Origin: Nocardioides sp. TF02-7
GTDB lineage: Bacteria > Actinomycetota > Actinomycetes > Propionibacteriales > Nocardioidaceae
Assembly: GCF_022437945.1 (NCBI RefSeq)
Contig: NZ_CP092535.1
Coordinates: 4,638,001 to 4,702,000 of the forward strand
DNA length: 64,000 nt
Reading direction: 5' to 3'
The position numbers were made by a program, and so were the translations under genes. Shown piece by piece: positions 1-8,874 of the stretch (its first letter is position 1; each line of letters begins with the position of its first letter). Under the pieces are notes generated by a model. The model had not been told where the DNA came from and made no database searches. It worked only from the letters and a program-made list of their open reading frames with translations.

Positions 1-683
1 TCCCGACACCACTCCTCGGTGAGGGCGGTCCAGTGCTGTGCCCGCGGCAGGTCGGCGAGCTCGTGGCACAGCTGGATCATGCGGCAGTAGAGGTTGCCCG
101 ACCACTCGGGACGCACGAGCCCGGCACGGACCGGGATCATCGCCTCGTCCAGCCAGCGACGGCCCTCCGCGATCCTCCCGGCCCGCACCGCCAGGGCTCC
201 GAGACCGAAGAGACCGTGCGCCTCCAGGGTGGCGTCGCCGTGACGGTTCCCCAGCTCCAGTACCCGGCGGGCGAGCTGCTCGGCCCGGACGTCGCCGGCC
301 GCGATCGCCAGCTCGAGGTCGACCGTCAGCAGGTAGCCCCGCTCGGGCGCCTCGGGCACGTCGTCGAACAACCGGCGCGCTCGCGCCAGCCAGCTGTCCG
401 CGTCCTCGCGACCGCGGATGCCCTCGCAGTAGCCGATCAACAGCGCCGCCAGGGCCGCCCCGGTCACGTCGCCCGCCGTCAGCGCGCGTCGGTGCAGCTC
501 GATGTTGAGCAGGACGTTCTCCTCGGCGAGCCCGAGCCACCAGCAGGCCGACGCGAGGTCGGCGAGGTCCGTGGGCGCAAGCTCTCCTGCGGCGCGGAAG
601 TTCTCCCGCGCCGTGGACCAGTCGCGCCGGTCGAACGCCTCGCGCGCTGCCCGGAGCGTGTCGTCCTCATCCGTCGCCGCCAC
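1..683 (-). CDS. TPR-rich protein, probable N-terminal part of a LuxR-type regulator (partial)
   Basis: The reading frame starts at GTG 683 and leaves the window at its left edge, so only the first 227 or so codons are present. The preceding codon in this frame is TGA, so no earlier start is possible. The product is soluble, Ala/Leu/Arg-rich and built of short helical repeats (for example LASACWWLGLAEENV and AHGLFGLGALAVRAGRI), as in tetratricopeptide solenoids. Solenoids of this kind commonly precede a C-terminal LuxR HTH in actinobacterial regulators, and the stretch GYCEGIRGRED resembles those proteins. The HTH itself would lie outside the window, so the regulator assignment is an inference. 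Confidence 0.6.
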   Translation of the reverse strand, partial: MAATDEDDTLRAAREAFDRRDWSTARENFRAAGELAPTDLADLASACWWLGLAEENVLLNIELHRRALTAGDVTGAALAALLIGYCEGIRGREDADSWLARARRLFDDVPEAPERGYLLTVDLELAIAAGDVRAEQLARRVLELGNRHGDATLEAHGLFGLGALAVRAGRIAEGRRWLDEAMIPVRAGLVRPEWSGNLYCRMIQLCHELADLPRAQHWTALTEEWCR

Positions 684-748
684 TCATGCCCATGATGCCA
701 GCCCGGCGCCGCCTGACGACACCTGCGGCGCGGCAGGACGAAGGTCGG

Positions 749-1084
749 CTACCGCTGGTCCGCGGCACTTGCAGTGCCGTCGTCACCAGGGGCGACGCCC
801 TCGCCGAGCATGGCGAAGAGGGCGGCGCGGTGCGCCCGGTAGGCCCGGCCACCCTCGCTCGTGATCGCGTACGTCGTGGTGGAGCCGGGCCCGCGGCCGT
901 GCTTGCCGACCTTGACGTAGCCGACCGACTCCAGCGCCGACATCTGTCTGGACAGGTCCGAGTCGGTCAGGTCCAGCTGTTCCTTGAGGAATCGGAACGT
1001 GGCGTACTCGGTGTTCGCCAGCAGGGCCGTCGCCGCGAGCCGCTTGGGCGCGTGGAGGACCGGGTCGAGGTCGCGCAGGTTCAC
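749..1084 (-). CDS. Winged-helix transcriptional regulator (HTH_34/MarR-like)
   Basis: A 111-residue protein that is almost entirely one winged-helix DNA-binding domain. It has the helix-turn-helix around FRFLKEQLDLTDSDLSRQMS, the recognition helix SALESVGYVKV, and a wing rich in Gly/Lys/Thr (GKHGRGPGSTTTYAIT). Start GTG 1084 overlaps the stop of the upstream membrane gene (GTGA), so the two are translationally coupled. A small HTH_34 protein next to a short two- or three-helix membrane protein is a frequent actinobacterial pair. The likely role is a local repressor; its ligand and targets are unknown. Confidence 0.85.
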   Translation of the reverse strand: MNLRDLDPVLHAPKRLAATALLANTEYATFRFLKEQLDLTDSDLSRQMSALESVGYVKVGKHGRGPGSTTTYAITSEGGRAYRAHRAALFAMLGEGVAPGDDGTASAADQR

Positions 1085-1549
1085 GCCAGCCGCTCGCGCA
1101 CGGTGGCGGCCGCGCGCTCGTAGCGCACCTGGTAGAGCGACAGCCCACCGGTCACGAGCACGAAAGCGGTGACCGCGGCGGCCGGGACGCCGGCCGACCA
1201 CATCACGACCGCGACGACGCCTGCGATCGCCACGGCTCCGACGGCGTAGTGGCGGTACTCCCGCCGGATCTCAGGGGGCGGCGTGCCACGGCCGGGCATC
1301 GGCAGGGCGCCGTACCGACGGGTCAGCCACCCGAGGAGCGCGCCCACGCCCGCGGAGAGGACGACCATCGCAGCGACGAAGGCCAGCTCGCTCTCACGCC
1401 AGAACGCGAAGGCCCCCCACGTAGGCGGCGAACCAGGCGCCGAACAGCGGGGCGACCCACCGCGGCGCGGGTGGCACCCCGACGTAGGGCGCGGCCTCCG
1501 CGCGCAGGAGCTCACGGACGTGCTGGGACGGGTCCGGAGAACTTTCCAC
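1081..1549 (-). CDS. Small membrane protein, partner of the winged-helix regulator (frameshifted)
   Basis: About 155 residues with four hydrophobic segments: WVAPLFGAWFAAYVGAFAFW, LAFVAAMVVLSAGVGALLGW, YAVGAVAIAGVVAVVMWS and VPAAAVTAFVLVTGGLSLY. The frame that begins at GTG 1549 stops early; it is restored by removing one C from the C6 run at 1413-1418. GTG is favoured as the start because a -10 box TATACT ends 7 nt before it, giving a leaderless mRNA. The C-terminus overlaps the regulator gene by four bases. No catalytic motif is visible; the function is unknown and probably linked to the regulator. Confidence 0.75.
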
Positions 1550-1588
1550 AGTTGCAAGTATACCGTGCGTCAGCCGGTCGTCAGGGTG
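1550..1588 (-). promoter_or_regulatory. Leaderless promoter of the membrane protein/regulator pair
   Basis: On the minus strand a -10 hexamer TATACT lies at 1562-1557, with 7 nt between it and GTG 1549. That places the transcription start at or next to the start codon. A weak -35 (CTGACG, 16-nt spacing) falls inside the left arm of the 1577-1622 hairpin. Promoter assignment is by pattern only. Confidence 0.55.
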
Positions 1589-1622
1589 AGAGTGACCAGG
1601 AGGTCACTCTCACCCTGACGAC
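1577..1622. terminator. Strong 21-bp hairpin terminator after the PHP/Ig protein gene
   Basis: Perfect 21-bp inverted repeat (1577-1597 and 1602-1622) with loop AGGA, starting 18 nt past the stop of the large PHP protein gene (1640). No T tract follows on either strand, which is common for actinobacterial terminators. It abuts the next gene's promoter and should insulate it. Confidence 0.85.
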
Positions 1623-1639
1623 TGCGCTCGGTCGGGCGG

Positions 1640-4600
1640 TCAGCGCACCTGCACGACGCGTCGTACGACGGCGCGGCGGTGGGTGGGCGTGGCGGGCAGC
1701 ACCACCTTGACCGTGTGGCGGCCCGGTCGGAGGGCGGGCAGCCGTACCTTCAGCCGACCCGCGCGACGCGCGGGGAGCACCGCTCGCCGGTGCAGGGCGC
1801 CGTCGACCGAGATCCTGACGGTCCGCCGCGCCACCGGTGCAGCGGGCGACGTCGCGGACATGCGCAGCACCGCCCGCCGGCCACGGTCGACCACCTCGGG
1901 TGCCCGGACCCGCAGCCGCGTCGCGGCCTTGCCGACCACGAGGCTCACCGCCTGCGCCGCACCCTCCAACCGTGGCGCTGCCCCGGTACTCCACCAGCAC
2001 CGGCCACCCGCCCGGCCGGAGGGCACCGACCCGCACCTCGGCTCGACCCGCGTCGTCGAGGGTCGCCTCGTGGGTAATGCCGCCGACGGCCACCGTGACG
2101 GTGCCCGCGGCCGGCCCGGACGCCGAGGCGACCTCGACCGACACGGTCGCCCGGCGCCCGTAGCTGACGCGGTCGGCCTCGACCACGACCGTCGGCCGCT
2201 CGAGCACCGGCGGCTCGGCCGCGACGAGCAGCACCGACGCGCCACGGGACGGGGCGTGCTCGGCGTCCCCGAGGTAGCGGGCGACCAGCGGGTACGCGCC
2301 CGCCTCCGGCACCTCGGTCAGCTCGAGCGTCGAGACGCCGTCGACCAGCGGAGCCGTGCCGACCACGGTGCCGTCGACCAGGAACTCGACGTCACCCGTC
2401 GCGCTCGCCGGCCCGACCTCGGCCCGCAGCGTGGCACCGGCTCCGACCGCCACCTCGACCCGGTCGACGGCGACCTCGGTCTCGGCGGCGTCCTCCTCGG
2501 GCACCACCACGGTCAGGCCGCGGGACGTCGCGGGCTCGAACCTGGCCGGGTCGTCGGGGGTGAGCTGAGCCGTGACCGCGTGCGCCCCGACCGTCAGCTC
2601 GGCGACCGTCAGCTGCGCCCGGCCGTCGACGACCGTGGTGCTGCCGAGGCTCCGGTCGCCGTCGAAGAACTCGACGGTGCCGGCGGCGTCGCCGGGCGTC
2701 ACCTCCGCCTCGAGGACGACCGGGTGACCGGGCGTCGGCTCCTCGACGAGCCGCAGCGCGAGCTCGGTGCCCACCGGCGGTTCCGCCTCCTCCCCCATGA
2801 CCAGCAGCACGGCGGACCCGCGCGAGGCGGCGTGCCGCTCGTCGCCCGCGTACGCCGCCTCGACCAGGTAGGCGCCCGGGTCGGGGAGGTCGGTGGTGTC
2901 CAGGGTCGCGACACCCTGGTCGAGCGACGCCGTGCCAACGGTCTCCCCGCCCACGGCGAACTCGACCGAACCGGTCGCCTCGGCCGGGTCGAGCTGCGCG
3001 CGCAGCGTCGCCGAACCGCCCTCGGCGACCTCGACCCGCTCGACGGCAAGCGTGGTGGGCACCGCCTCCGGGTCGGTCACGAGGAGGGCGATACCACGCG
3101 AGGTGGCGGGCTCGTAGGCCGCCGGGTCGTCGGGGACGAACGCCGCGTCGACGGCGTACGCGCCGGCGGCGAGCCCGGAGACCTCGAGCGTGGCCGTCCC
3201 GTCCGCCACCGCGGCGGTGCCGAGCAGGTCGTCGCCGGAGTAGAACTCCACGTCACCGAGCGCCTCGGCAGGGGTGACGGTGGCGGTCAGGGTGACCGGC
3301 TCGCCGACCACGGTGTCGCCGGAGTGGGCGACGGTGATGCCGGTCTTGGTGGGCTCCGGGGCGGCGCCCTGGACGGCCCAGACCGGGTTGGTGAACGCGA
3401 ACCTGCCGTTGGTCCCGTCAGCCTCCATCCGGACGAACTGCCCGGGCCGGAGGTCGACCTCGACGCGACGGCTGAAGTCCGGGGAGCCCGGCTGCCACGC
3501 TTGGGCGACCTCCCCGTCCACGAGCAGCCGGACCTCCGTGACGCCCTGCGCGAACTGCGCTCCCAGGTCGACGGTGACGGTCCGGCCACCGGCGGGGACC
3601 GCGACGTCCCCACCCATCCGCACCCCGCCGACCGTGAACGAGACGTCCACGCCGTCGGTGCCGTAGAGGTGCCCACTGCCGAGCGCCTCCACGATCTCGG
3701 TCTCGTTGAGCGAGTCGAGGTAGGCCTTCACCATCGGGTCGCCCACCTTGCCCGGGTTGTGGGCGTCGGAGTTGGCGATGCCGAACAGGTGGTGCCCGGC
3801 GCGGTTGAGCTCGTCCCACTTCGCGAAGGCGCTCGTGTTCACCACGTGCTTGGGCGGGTAGAAGCCGTTCCAGACCTCGATGCCGCGCAGGCCGTCGATC
3901 TGGTCCCAGTGGTCCCACTCCAACCCCGGGTAGTAGGGGTGGGCGATGTAGAGGAACGCCTGCCCGCCGTTGTTGGCGTTGACCGCGTCGAGCATCGGCT
4001 GCGGCTGGCTGCCGGGGCTGATCAGCGAGCTGATGTTGTAGGCGAGGGAGTGGCCGTAGCCCGCGGTCACCTCCTCGCCGAACATCGCGACGAAGCTGCT
4101 GCGCTGCTCGGCCGGCAGCTCGTTGCGCTGGTTGATGTTGTTGTGGTCGGTCGCGGTGACGAACGACAGGCCCTTCGACCTGCCCGACGCCATGTTCTGC
4201 GCGATGGTGCCCGAGCCGTCGGAGTACGTCGAGTGGGTGTGGTTGTCGCCCTTGTACCACCCGGGCCCGTCGACGTAGAGGTGCCGCGACAGGGTGCGCA
4301 GGCGCTGCCCGTCGAGGTCGACGTACGCCGTGATGGTGGCGTCGCCGCCGCCGGTGCCGGCACGCGCGGTGAAGGAGACGGTGTGCGCGGCGCCCGGGGC
4401 CAGCTCGGGGACGGCGACCTCCGTCGGTGAGGTCGCGACGAGCGTGCCGTGCTCGAAGCCCACCTCCGCGCCGGTGAGGGGCTCGGCACCGGTGTTGGTG
4501 ACGGTGAGCTCCGCAGTCACCTCCTCGCCCACCGTGAGCTCGGTGCGGTCGACCTCGAGCTCGGCGGCGACGCCGGCGTTCTCGGAGACGAACTGCTCCC

Positions 4601-6554
4601 AGACCGCCTGCACCGGGGCCTCGGGAGTCGACCCCTCGGAGGCGTCGACGACGATGCGACGGGTGACCTCGACCTCCCCGCCGGCGGGGATCTCGACCTC
4701 GCGGTAGGCGGTGGCCCACGCGTCGGTGCCGTGGAACTGCATCTCCGCGCCGTCGGTGTAGACCAGGCCGAAGGACTGCTCCTGGGTGCCCCACTGGGCG
4801 AGCCAGGGCTGCTCCATGGTCGCGTCGACCGCGGCCGCTCCGACCGTTCCGAGGCCCGGGACGAACGTCAGCGTCGGGTTGTCGTCGACGTCGATCGCGT
4901 CACCGACCCAGCCGACGAGCGGCGCGGCGGCGGTGTTGCGGTAGGTGGTCGACGCCTCCACCCACGGGACGCCCGGCCGGACCCGGTAGGTCGTGTCGAC
5001 CTTCACCGCGCGGTCGACGACCCACTCGCCGGTCACCCTCACCACGGCCTGGTCCGGCCCGGGGTCGACCAGCTCGACGGCGAGCGGCTCCACCTCGTCG
5101 TGCTCCCAGCTGCGGGGATCTGTGGTGGTGAGGAACGACGTGTTGATCCAGTCGATGCCGTCGTCGAAGCCGGTGGCCGCCAGGTCGACCGGCTTGCCCA
5201 GCGAGGTGGCGGGCAGCTGGGGGTCGACGAACTCCTCGGCGATGCTCATCGCGAGCTCGGAGTTCTCCAGCACCAGGTCGCGCAGCCCGCCCTCGGCGAG
5301 CGCCCCCGAGAGGCGGCGGTTGTAGGACGCCGACGCGCGCACGGGCTGCACCTCGAAGTCGAGGGTGTAGCTGCCGTCGGCGACCGCCTCGACCGACCGC
5401 GATTCGTCGGTGTAGCCCAGGCGGGTCGCGGTGAGCGTGTAGGTCCCGACCGGCACCGTCATGGTGTAGGTGCCGTCGTCCCGGGTGACGGCGCTCGAGG
5501 CCAGCGTGGTGTCGACACGGCGGGCGCTCACGGTCACCCCGGGGACGCCGGCGCCGCCCGGTCCGGAGACGCGGCCGCTGACGGTGGCGGTCTCGACGTC
5601 CTGCTCGGGGTTGTCCGCCTCGAGCTGCTCCAGCTGTGCGACCCACTGCGCCATCCCGTCGGTCACCGACTCGCCGTCGCCGGCCGAGGGCATCTCCACG
5701 ACGTGGTAGAACGTGATCTCCTGCGACTCACCCGCGGGGACGTCGACCGGCCACCACACGCTGCTGTAGGAGCTCCCGTCGTTGCGCGGGTAGATGGCCA
5801 CCGGCTCGTCGTCCAGCCAGGCGACGCCGTGGCCCGGGCTCGCGATGCTGCCACTGCGGGGACCCTGGTAGGTGAAGTCCTTGGTCCAGCCCTCGGTCAC
5901 CATCCGGTTCGGGTCGACGCCGATCCCCGGCAGGATCGCGGTCTGGGAGGCCGCGGCGGACACGAGGCTGTCGTCGGGGTCGATCAGGTAGCCGAACACC
6001 TTGTCGGTCACCGGCTCGCTGCCCTCGTTGGTCAGGGTGAGCCGCACCCGCACGACCGGGCCGTCACCGAGCGCGGTGTACGTCGTCGCGGCCGCGAGGC
6101 TCCCGTCCGCGGTGGCGCCGCGGGCGAGCACCCGGTCGGCGAGGTGCGTGACGTGCGGCAGCTCGATGCCGCTCCCCGGGAACTGGTAGGCCGTCGACGG
6201 CTCGTCGAGCAGCACGCCCTGGGTCCAGTCCAGCGTCTCGCGAGGTGTGACGTCGCGGCGGTAGACGTCGGCGGGCCAGCCGGGGACCGGGGTCCCGGCG
6301 GACTGGTTGGCGCCGACCTTGGCGGAGACGTTGGCCTGCACCGCGTCGTTGCGCGTGAACGACCACGGCGTGCTGCCGGTGGTGAAGTCGGCGCAGACGG
6401 CGCAGTAGGCCGGGGTGGGGTCATTGGGCGGCGAGGTCGACTCGCCCGACTCCGCGGCGACGGCGGCGGGCGCGAGGAGGCACAGGCACAACGCGACGAG
6501 GACGGCTGCGGCGAGCCGGGTCCGTCGTCCCTGCGGGAGACGTGCTGGGTTCAT
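1640..6554 (-). CDS. Secreted CehA/McbA-family PHP metallohydrolase with Ig-like repeats (frameshifted near C-terminus)
   Basis: About 1,637 residues. An N-terminal signal peptide (ALCLCLLAPAAVAAES) is followed by a long beta-rich region, a carboxypeptidase-regulatory-like beta-sandwich at about 320-410 (VSGRVSGPGGAGVPGVTV), more beta domains, and a PHP metal-binding domain at about 765-1000. The PHP domain shows KGDNHTHSTYSDGSG, ATDHNN, FGEEVT and IANSDAHN, which supply the His/Asp/Glu metal ligands. From about residue 1070 come five Ig-like repeats of roughly 85 residues. The real C-terminus (ending VVQVR) lies in another frame, reached by dropping one base of the C4 run at 1981-1984. CehA/McbA proteins are metal-dependent phosphoesterase-like hydrolases. 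Ig tails suggest cell-surface or extracellular polymer binding; the substrate is unknown. Confidence 0.85.
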
Positions 6555-6626
6555 GCGGGAGCTGCTCCTGATCCGGGGTCGTCGGGGTTGATCGACCGCA
6601 CGCGGGCGTGCGGTGGCCGGGGGCTC

Positions 6627-7368
6627 TCAGCGGCGGGCCGCCGCCTTGCGGCGGAGCGCGAGCACGACAGCCGCGGTGGCGACGGCCAGCACGCCGCCCC
6701 CGAGCGCGACCGCCGCGATCGGAGAGCCGTCGTCGCCGGGGGCGGCGGACGCCTCGCCCCCGTCGCGGATGCTGCCGAGGGAGACGTTGCTGGCGTCGGG
6801 CTCGAAGCGGACCGTGTGGCGCTCGCCGCCGATCTCGAAGCGCGCGGTGTTCCAGTGGTCCTCGAAGCCGTGCTCGAGGAACAGGTCGTAGCGGAACTCG
6901 AGGTCCTCCGGCTCGACCTCGTCCGGGAACGCGAACCGGACGGGGAGCTCGACGAGGGGGAACTCCGCCAGCTCGGTGAAGCCCTCACCGGTCAGGGTGG
7001 TGTCGGCCATCGTGACCATCCGCACCTTCCCGGCGCGGACGTCGGGCAGCACCGTGTCGTCGCTGCGGTCACGGACGGCGATCTCGGGCACCACCAGTGC
7101 CTCGATCTCCTCCGCGCGGGCCGCGAGCTCGCGCGGCTCGACCTCCGCGTCCTGGTCGGCGTCCAGCGACATGAAGGAGTTGAGGTGGTAGGGGGTCCAA
7201 CCACAACGTCCACTCGACGTCGGCGCCGCTCTGGCTGATCCGGCCGTAGCCGACGGCCGTCCCGTGGGCGTGCGCGGGCGGCGTGGGGGCGGTGCTCAGG
7301 GCGAGGCCGGCGACGACGGCTGCGGCGCACCCGGTGACGTGCGTGCGCCGGTGTCGGTGGGCGGGCAC
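6627..7368 (-). CDS. Exported protein with a single C-terminal membrane anchor (frameshifted)
   Basis: About 246 residues. GTG 7368 has a good ribosome site (AGGAGG). The signal peptide ends near TPPAHAHG; an acidic soluble domain of about 180 residues follows, then one hydrophobic helix (IAAVALGGGVLAVATAAVVLAL) and RRKAAARR at the end. The mature N-terminus begins HGTAVGYGRISQ. The frame breaks at the G5 run 7191-7195 (one extra base): WLDPYHLNSF continues into MSLDADQD. The soluble domain faintly recalls the extracellular part of HupE/UreJ-type proteins, but the multi-helix membrane part is absent. It lies 72 bp upstream of the PHP/Ig gene and is probably co-transcribed with it. Function unknown. 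Confidence 0.7.
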
Positions 7369-7511
7369 GGGGTCCCTCCTGGGGTGTGGACGCGTGGTCG
7401 GCGGCAGACCCCGAGGTCAACCGGGAAGGACCCTGTCGGGACGCCGTGAACGAACGCTGTCCACACCCCGGCCGGCCGGTGAACGGTGGCCGACGGCGCA
7501 GCCCTCAGCGG
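7369..7511. promoter_or_regulatory. Intergenic region with an 11-bp inverted repeat
   Basis: A 143-bp gap between the exported-protein gene and the zinc-finger gene. It holds a perfect inverted repeat, GGGGTGTGGAC at 7381-7391 and GTCCACACCCC at 7459-7469. The repeats bracket the stretch that should contain the promoter of the exported-protein/PHP operon. No clear -35/-10 pair was recognised. Confidence 0.4.
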
Positions 7512-7814
7512 TCAGCGGTTGACGCAGCCCGCGCAGTAGACCGCCCACGGCCGCTGGACGAGGCGCGCCAGCTCGATCGGCCGGTGGCAGGACAGGCAGT
7601 CGCCGTAGCTGCCGTCGTCGAGGCGCTCGAGGGCCTCGACGACCTCCCGCAGGATCCGGGCGACGCTGTTGCGGTGGGCGGAGGCCACCAGGTCGGCGGG
7701 ATCGGCATGCGGCAGCTGCTCGAGCTGGCGGAGGCGGGCCTCCTGCGCGGCCTCGAGGTCGGCGCGGATGGTCGTGGGGAAGGTTCTTCGGGCGGTGGTG
7801 GCTGTGGACGTCAC
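7512..7814 (-). CDS. TraR/DksA-type C4 zinc-finger protein
   Basis: A 100-residue protein. Helical N-terminal half (LEAAQEARLRQLEQLPHA) and a C-terminal C4 zinc finger, CLSC then CAGC, separated by 17 residues, as in the TraR/DksA family. GTG 7814 is chosen because AGGAG lies a suitable distance upstream. The coiled-coil tip acidic residues of true DksA are not obvious in this short form, so direct action on RNA polymerase is possible but not shown. No frameshift. Confidence 0.85.
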   Translation of the reverse strand: MTSTATTARRTFPTTIRADLEAAQEARLRQLEQLPHADPADLVASAHRNSVARILREVVEALERLDDGSYGDCLSCHRPIELARLVQRPWAVYCAGCVNR

Positions 7815-7911
7815 GGTCCTCACTCCTGGGTGTACGACGGCGCGCCGCGACGGGGCCGCGGCGATCACCGGGATCCCGGGCGACGGCAGGACCGTCACCC
7901 GGGCTGACGAC

Positions 7912-8076
7912 TCAGGAAGCGGCGGGCGGAGCCCGGTCGACGCTGCGACGCAGCACGTCGAGGCCGCGGACGCCGCGGGCGATCTGCCCGGCGCGCAGCG
8001 CCAGGAGCGCGGCGCCGGCGGGCACGTGGGCAGGCTCGGCCGAAGCCGTCTGCGCCGCTGCCCACTGGGTGACCAT
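7912..8076 (-). CDS. Mini-protein A, paralogue of the divergent gene at 8185
   Basis: 54 residues starting at ATG 8076. The C-terminal half (GAALLALRAGQIARG then VRGLDVLRRSVDRAPP) matches the divergent mini-protein at 8185-8361 almost residue for residue, at both protein and DNA level. That two diverged copies keep the same frame argues that both are translated. There is no ribosome site, but TATGGT lies 6 nt before ATG, so a leaderless mRNA is likely. Amphipathic helix likely; no family recognised. Confidence 0.6.
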   Translation of the reverse strand: MVTQWAAAQTASAEPAHVPAGAALLALRAGQIARGVRGLDVLRRSVDRAPPAAS

Positions 8077-8184
8077 GCGGGCACCATAGGCGAGCCCGTG
8101 ACGGAAGGCCAATGTCCGTGGCGACCGCCTCGGGCGACCTGGCACCGGTTCGATTTCCGCGGCGTTGCGGCCTATGGTCCGGTC
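8077..8184. promoter_or_regulatory. Divergent, near-identical leaderless promoters
   Basis: Both flanking genes carry CCTATGGT with TATGGT exactly 6 nt before ATG: 8083-8088 on the minus strand and 8173-8178 on the plus strand. Candidate -35 elements with 18-nt spacing are TTGGCC (minus) and TTCGAT (plus). The matched architecture suggests the promoter was duplicated along with the gene. Confidence 0.55.
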
Positions 8185-8361
8185 ATGGAGGCTTACATCT
8201 GCGCTCGCCGGGCGGCACCCGCCGCCGGTTGCCGGATGCCCTCCCACCTCCCGCTGGGCGCCGTCCTCCTGGCGCTCCTGCTGGGCGAGGAGTCCCGCGG
8301 CGTCGCAGGCCTCGACGTGCTGCGGCGCAGCGTCGACCGCGCCCCTCCCCTCCCGCGCTGA
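8185..8361 (+). CDS. Mini-protein B, paralogue of the divergent gene at 8076
   Basis: 58 residues from ATG 8185. It has a Cys-containing N-terminus (MEAYICARRAAPAAGCRM), then a hydrophobic stretch GAVLLALLLG and the shared tail RGVAGLDVLRRSVDRAPP. The tail sequence of the two genes forms a 32-bp inverted DNA repeat with one mismatch. TATGGT 6 nt before ATG indicates a leaderless mRNA. The more hydrophobic core may associate with membrane. No known family; candidate for an undescribed small-protein pair. Confidence 0.6.
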   Translation: MEAYICARRAAPAAGCRMPSHLPLGAVLLALLLGEESRGVAGLDVLRRSVDRAPPLPR

Positions 8362-8461
8362 CCGGTCACCGGTCCACCGTTCAGCAGCGCGGGCGCGCCG
8401 TGCACGGCCGCCCCACGAACGGCTCCCCGAGCCTCCGCTCGGCGCCACCGAAGGACTGACC

Positions 8462-8803
8462 ATGCTTCTCCCGACCGACCCTCACCGAAGGCGACCGACC
8501 GCCACCGCGACGAGACCCGTCGACACGCCCGACCCGCCTTCCCCGTCGACGCCCGACCGGCCTGCCACGGAGGCGTCGTACTGGGCCTACCTCGTGGCGG
8601 CCGCGGTGTTCGCACTGGCGATCCCCGTGGTCGCGTGGCTCGCCGTCTCCGCCCGCGGCACCCAGCCCGTCGGGCAGGTGCTGGCCGCCTGCTCGATCCC
8701 CCTGCTCGCCGGACTGGCGATCAGCTGCGCGGCCCGGGCGACGGCCGCCTGCCGCCCCGCGCGACCGGCCGACGACGAGGCTGCGCTGCCGCCGTCGCGT
8801 TGA
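8462..8803 (+). CDS. Small two-helix membrane protein
   Basis: 113 residues. Pro/Thr-rich N-terminus of about 38 residues, then two hydrophobic helices (YLVAAAVFALAIPVVAWLAV and VLAACSIPLLAGLAISCAA) and a polar tail. ATG 8462 has GAAGGA a suitable distance upstream. It follows mini-protein B by 100 bp on the same strand. Function unknown. Confidence 0.6.
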   Translation: MLLPTDPHRRRPTATATRPVDTPDPPSPSTPDRPATEASYWAYLVAAAVFALAIPVVAWLAVSARGTQPVGQVLAACSIPLLAGLAISCAARATAACRPARPADDEAALPPSR

Positions 8804-8874
8804 GCCGGTCGGCCTCCTCCGGCCGGGCACCCGGACGTGCGACGATCGTGGCACCCGCCGGAAGGAGGCGCAGC

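Noticed and set aside
1683..4430. Very long reading frames on the opposite strand of the PHP/Ig gene
   Set aside because: High third-position GC creates long antisense frames; the products are Arg/Gly/Asp-rich low-complexity text with no domains. The same applies to long frames opposite mnhD, nadE, glnE and parE.
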